Shown here piece after piece: positions 62,406 to 64,000 of a stretch of 64,000 nt of DNA. Origin of the DNA: Neisseria sp. DTU_2020_1000833_1_SI_GRL_NUU_006 (GTDB lineage: Bacteria; Pseudomonadota; Gammaproteobacteria; Burkholderiales; Neisseriaceae); the NCBI GenBank assembly GCA_032388755.1, contig CP135593.1:1240001-1304000 (forward strand). Reading direction: 5' to 3'. Within the stretch, counting starts at the first letter, position 1; every line of letters begins with the position of its first letter. Under the pieces are notes generated by a model. It worked only from the letters and a program-made list of their open reading frames with translations. It was not told where the DNA came from and ran no database searches. The translations under genes were made by a program, and so were the position numbers.

Positions 62406-63743
62406 ATGAACACCACCGACCTGCGCCGCCGCAACCTGCGGCAATGGATAGCGGACAAATACGGCGGCCAGCAAACCCGTTTTGCCGAAGCCATCGCTAT
62501 CAACCAAGGCGAATTGTCCGCCCTTCTGAAAAACAAATCCTTCGGCGAGAAAAAAGCCCGCAAGATCGAACAGGCGGCGCAAATGCCCGCTATGTGGCTG
62601 GATCAAGAACACGCCACAACCCAACCCGACCATCAAGAAAGACGCACCATGCCCCACATTTCCTCCATCCCCGAAATCCTCGCCGACATCAAAGCCGGCA
62701 AAATGGTCATCATTACCGACGCGGAAGACCGTGAAAACGAAGGCGATTTGCTGATGGCGGCGCAGTTCGTCACCCCCGAAGCCATCAACTTCATGATCAA
62801 ACACGCGCGTGGACTGGTTTGCCTGCCGATGGAAGGCAGCATGGTCGAACGGCTCGGCTTGCCCATGATGACCCAGAAAAACGGCGCGCAATATGGCACC
62901 AACTTCACCGTTTCCATCGAAGCGGCGCAAGGCATCACCACCGGCATTTCCGCCGCCGACCGCGCCCTGACCATCCAAACCGCCGTCTCCCCGACCGCCA
63001 AACCCGAAGACATCGTCCAACCCGGCCACATCTTCCCGCTGCGTGCGCAAAAAGGCGGCGTCCTAGTACGCGCCGGACACACCGAAGCCGGCGTCGATTT
63101 GGCACAAATGAACGGGCTAATCCCCGCCGCCGTCATCTGCGAAATCATCAACGACGACGGCACCATGGCGCGTATGCCCGAACTGATGAAGTTCGCCGAA
63201 GAACACAACCTCAAAATCGGCACGATTACCGACCTTATCGAATACCGCAGCCGCACCGAAAGTCTGCTCGAAGACATGGGCAACGCCCCCGTACAAACCC
63301 CGTGGGGCGAATTCCAGCAACACGTTTACGTTGACAAACTCTCCGGCGAAACCCACCTCGCCCTCGTCAAAGGCAAGCCCACCGCCGACACCGAAACCCT
63401 CGTTCGCGTACACGAACCCTTCAGCGTCATGGACTTCATCCAAGCCAACCCGCGCCATTCCTGGTCACTGCCCAAAGCCCTTGAGCGCATCCAGCAAGCC
63501 GACAGCGGCGTCGTCATCCTCCTGCACCGCACCGAAGACGGCGCCACCCTGCTCGACCGCACCCTGCCCAAAGGCGCCAACCAAGCCTACAAATGGGACA
63601 GCAAAAGCTACGGCATCGGCGCGCAAATCCTCGCCGGCCTCAACGTCGGCAAACTGCGCGTGTTAGGACAGCCTTCCGCCTTCACCGGCCTGACCGGCTT
63701 CGGCTTGGAAGTCGTCGGCTTTGAAGAAGCAGAAAACAAATAA
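62406..63743 (+). CDS. ribB: helix-turn-helix fused to 3,4-dihydroxy-2-butanone-4-phosphate synthase with a degenerate GTP cyclohydrolase II domain
   Basis: The frame from the ATG at 62406 codes for 445 residues. Residues 8-66 form a Cro/C1-like helix-turn-helix (QTRFAEAIAINQGELSALLK as the DNA-reading part, then ARKIEQAAQMPAMWL). From residue 82 (ATG at 62649, the usual RibB start) comes a full RibB domain with DAEDRENEGDL and SIEAAQGITTGISAADRA, which makes the four-carbon unit of riboflavin. The C-terminal domain resembles GTP cyclohydrolase II but lacks the zinc-binding C-x(n)-CxC cysteines, so GTP cleavage is unlikely. Translation from either ATG is possible; the upstream one matches the promoter. 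Confidence 0.88.
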   Translation: MNTTDLRRRNLRQWIADKYGGQQTRFAEAIAINQGELSALLKNKSFGEKKARKIEQAAQMPAMWLDQEHATTQPDHQERRTMPHISSIPEILADIKAGKMVIITDAEDRENEGDLLMAAQFVTPEAINFMIKHARGLVCLPMEGSMVERLGLPMMTQKNGAQYGTNFTVSIEAAQGITTGISAADRALTIQTAVSPTAKPEDIVQPGHIFPLRAQKGGVLVRAGHTEAGVDLAQMNGLIPAAVICEIINDDGTMARMPELMKFAEEHNLKIGTITDLIEYRSRTESLLEDMGNAPVQTPWGEFQQHVYVDKLSGETHLALVKGKPTADTETLVRVHEPFSVMDFIQANPRHSWSLPKALERIQQADSGVVILLHRTEDGATLLDRTLPKGANQAYKWDSKSYGIGAQILAGLNVGKLRVLGQPSAFTGLTGFGLEVVGFEEAENK

Positions 63744-64000
63744 ACCGCCTATCTTGTCAAAAGGTCGTCTGAAATCCCGATTCCGGTTTTCAGACGACCT
63801 TTTGCTATAAATTACCTGATTCAGCCAACCTCCCATAAAAGTTATTATTATATTTTATTATAAATAAAAACAATAATATAATAAATTAAGAATAATTTAA
63901 GAATAATTTTTATTTCATTTGAAATTAAAATATAGCATAATAATCTTCATCAAGAAGGGAGCACTTCCTCCTGATATTTTATTTAATCCTAAAAAACAAA
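63744..64000. other. right edge after ribB
   Basis: After the uptake-sequence hairpin the remaining stretch is extremely AT-rich and shows no gene or repeat I can name before the window ends. Confidence 0.5.
63760..63803 (+). terminator. uptake-sequence inverted repeat after ribB
   Basis: AAAGGTCGTCTGAAATCCCG and CGGTTTTCAGACGACCTTTT form the stem beyond the stop, with a T tract. Confidence 0.7.

Overview
The window is chromosomal DNA of a commensal Neisseria. Three things support this. The 12-mer AGGTCGTCTGAA and its complement recur throughout, inside genes and as inverted pairs behind genes; from memory this is the AG-mucDUS uptake-sequence dialect of the N. mucosa/N. sicca/N. subflava type commensals. 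Neisserial mobile repeats are present: Correia elements (TATAGTGGATTAA ends) and dRS3 palindromes bounding NIME units. The gene content is housekeeping, with Neisseria-type proteins such as a lipoprotein cytochrome c', an FrpC-like RTX protein and a NodT-family outer membrane factor. No rRNA or tRNA gene and no CRISPR array was seen.

Layout. 1-4.2 kb: 3' end of trxB, then rlmE-ftsH on the minus strand and divergent yhbY. 4.4-8.2 kb: thrC, a four-cysteine lipoprotein, an AT-rich orphan membrane protein and a NIME. 8.2-14.1 kb: rarA, a vestigial TonB-receptor C-terminus, an MFS exporter, glyA, and hemF with a coupled 54-residue membrane protein. 14.1-15.8 kb: repeat-rich stretch with a NIME, a MITE lodged beside a Correia remnant, tpx, an Mth938-domain gene and a short Correia element. 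15.8-22.7 kb: hom with a coupled four-cysteine protein, a zinc metallopeptidase, a phosphohexomutase, an orphan AT-rich gene and solitary cysJ. 23.0-29.3 kb: minus-strand mreB-mreC-mreD-mrdA-rodA-marC, a cell-shape operon. 29.5-33.8 kb: gatC, gatA, a VirK/YbjX gene and gatB. 34.0-39.9 kb: a methyltransferase, rsuA, a candidate small RNA, a small secreted protein, uvrC, an SDR and cytochrome c'. 40-47.9 kb: tautomerase, a full Correia element, dusC, nucleoside hydrolase, a two-module glycosyltransferase, an EEP-family hydrolase, an RnfB-like ferredoxin and an aldehyde dehydrogenase. 48.1-52.6 kb: FrpC-like RTX gene with an in-frame TGA and 531-bp tandem repeats, preceded by a hydrophobic gene. 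53.3-64 kb: uracil permease, NodT-type outer membrane factor and a lone ABC-2 permease, a cupin-like gene, surE-nlpD, htpX, a DUF4230 protein and ribB with an N-terminal helix-turn-helix extension.

Several blocks form working units: MreBCD with PBP2 and RodA drive lateral wall synthesis; GatCAB makes Gln-tRNA(Gln)/Asn-tRNA(Asn) by transamidation; thrC and hom serve threonine synthesis; RlmE, YhbY, RsuA and DusC act on ribosome or tRNA maturation; FtsH and HtpX are membrane quality-control proteases.

The observations most worth a second look are the HTH-RibB fusion with an inverted repeat overlapping its promoter, the nonsense codon in the RTX gene, a second MITE family with Correia-type ends (two copies differing at one base), the receptor remnant at 9.66 kb, a candidate sRNA at 35.97 kb, and a pair of unlinked proteins sharing a C-x(29-30)-CxC-x(37-41)-C pattern.
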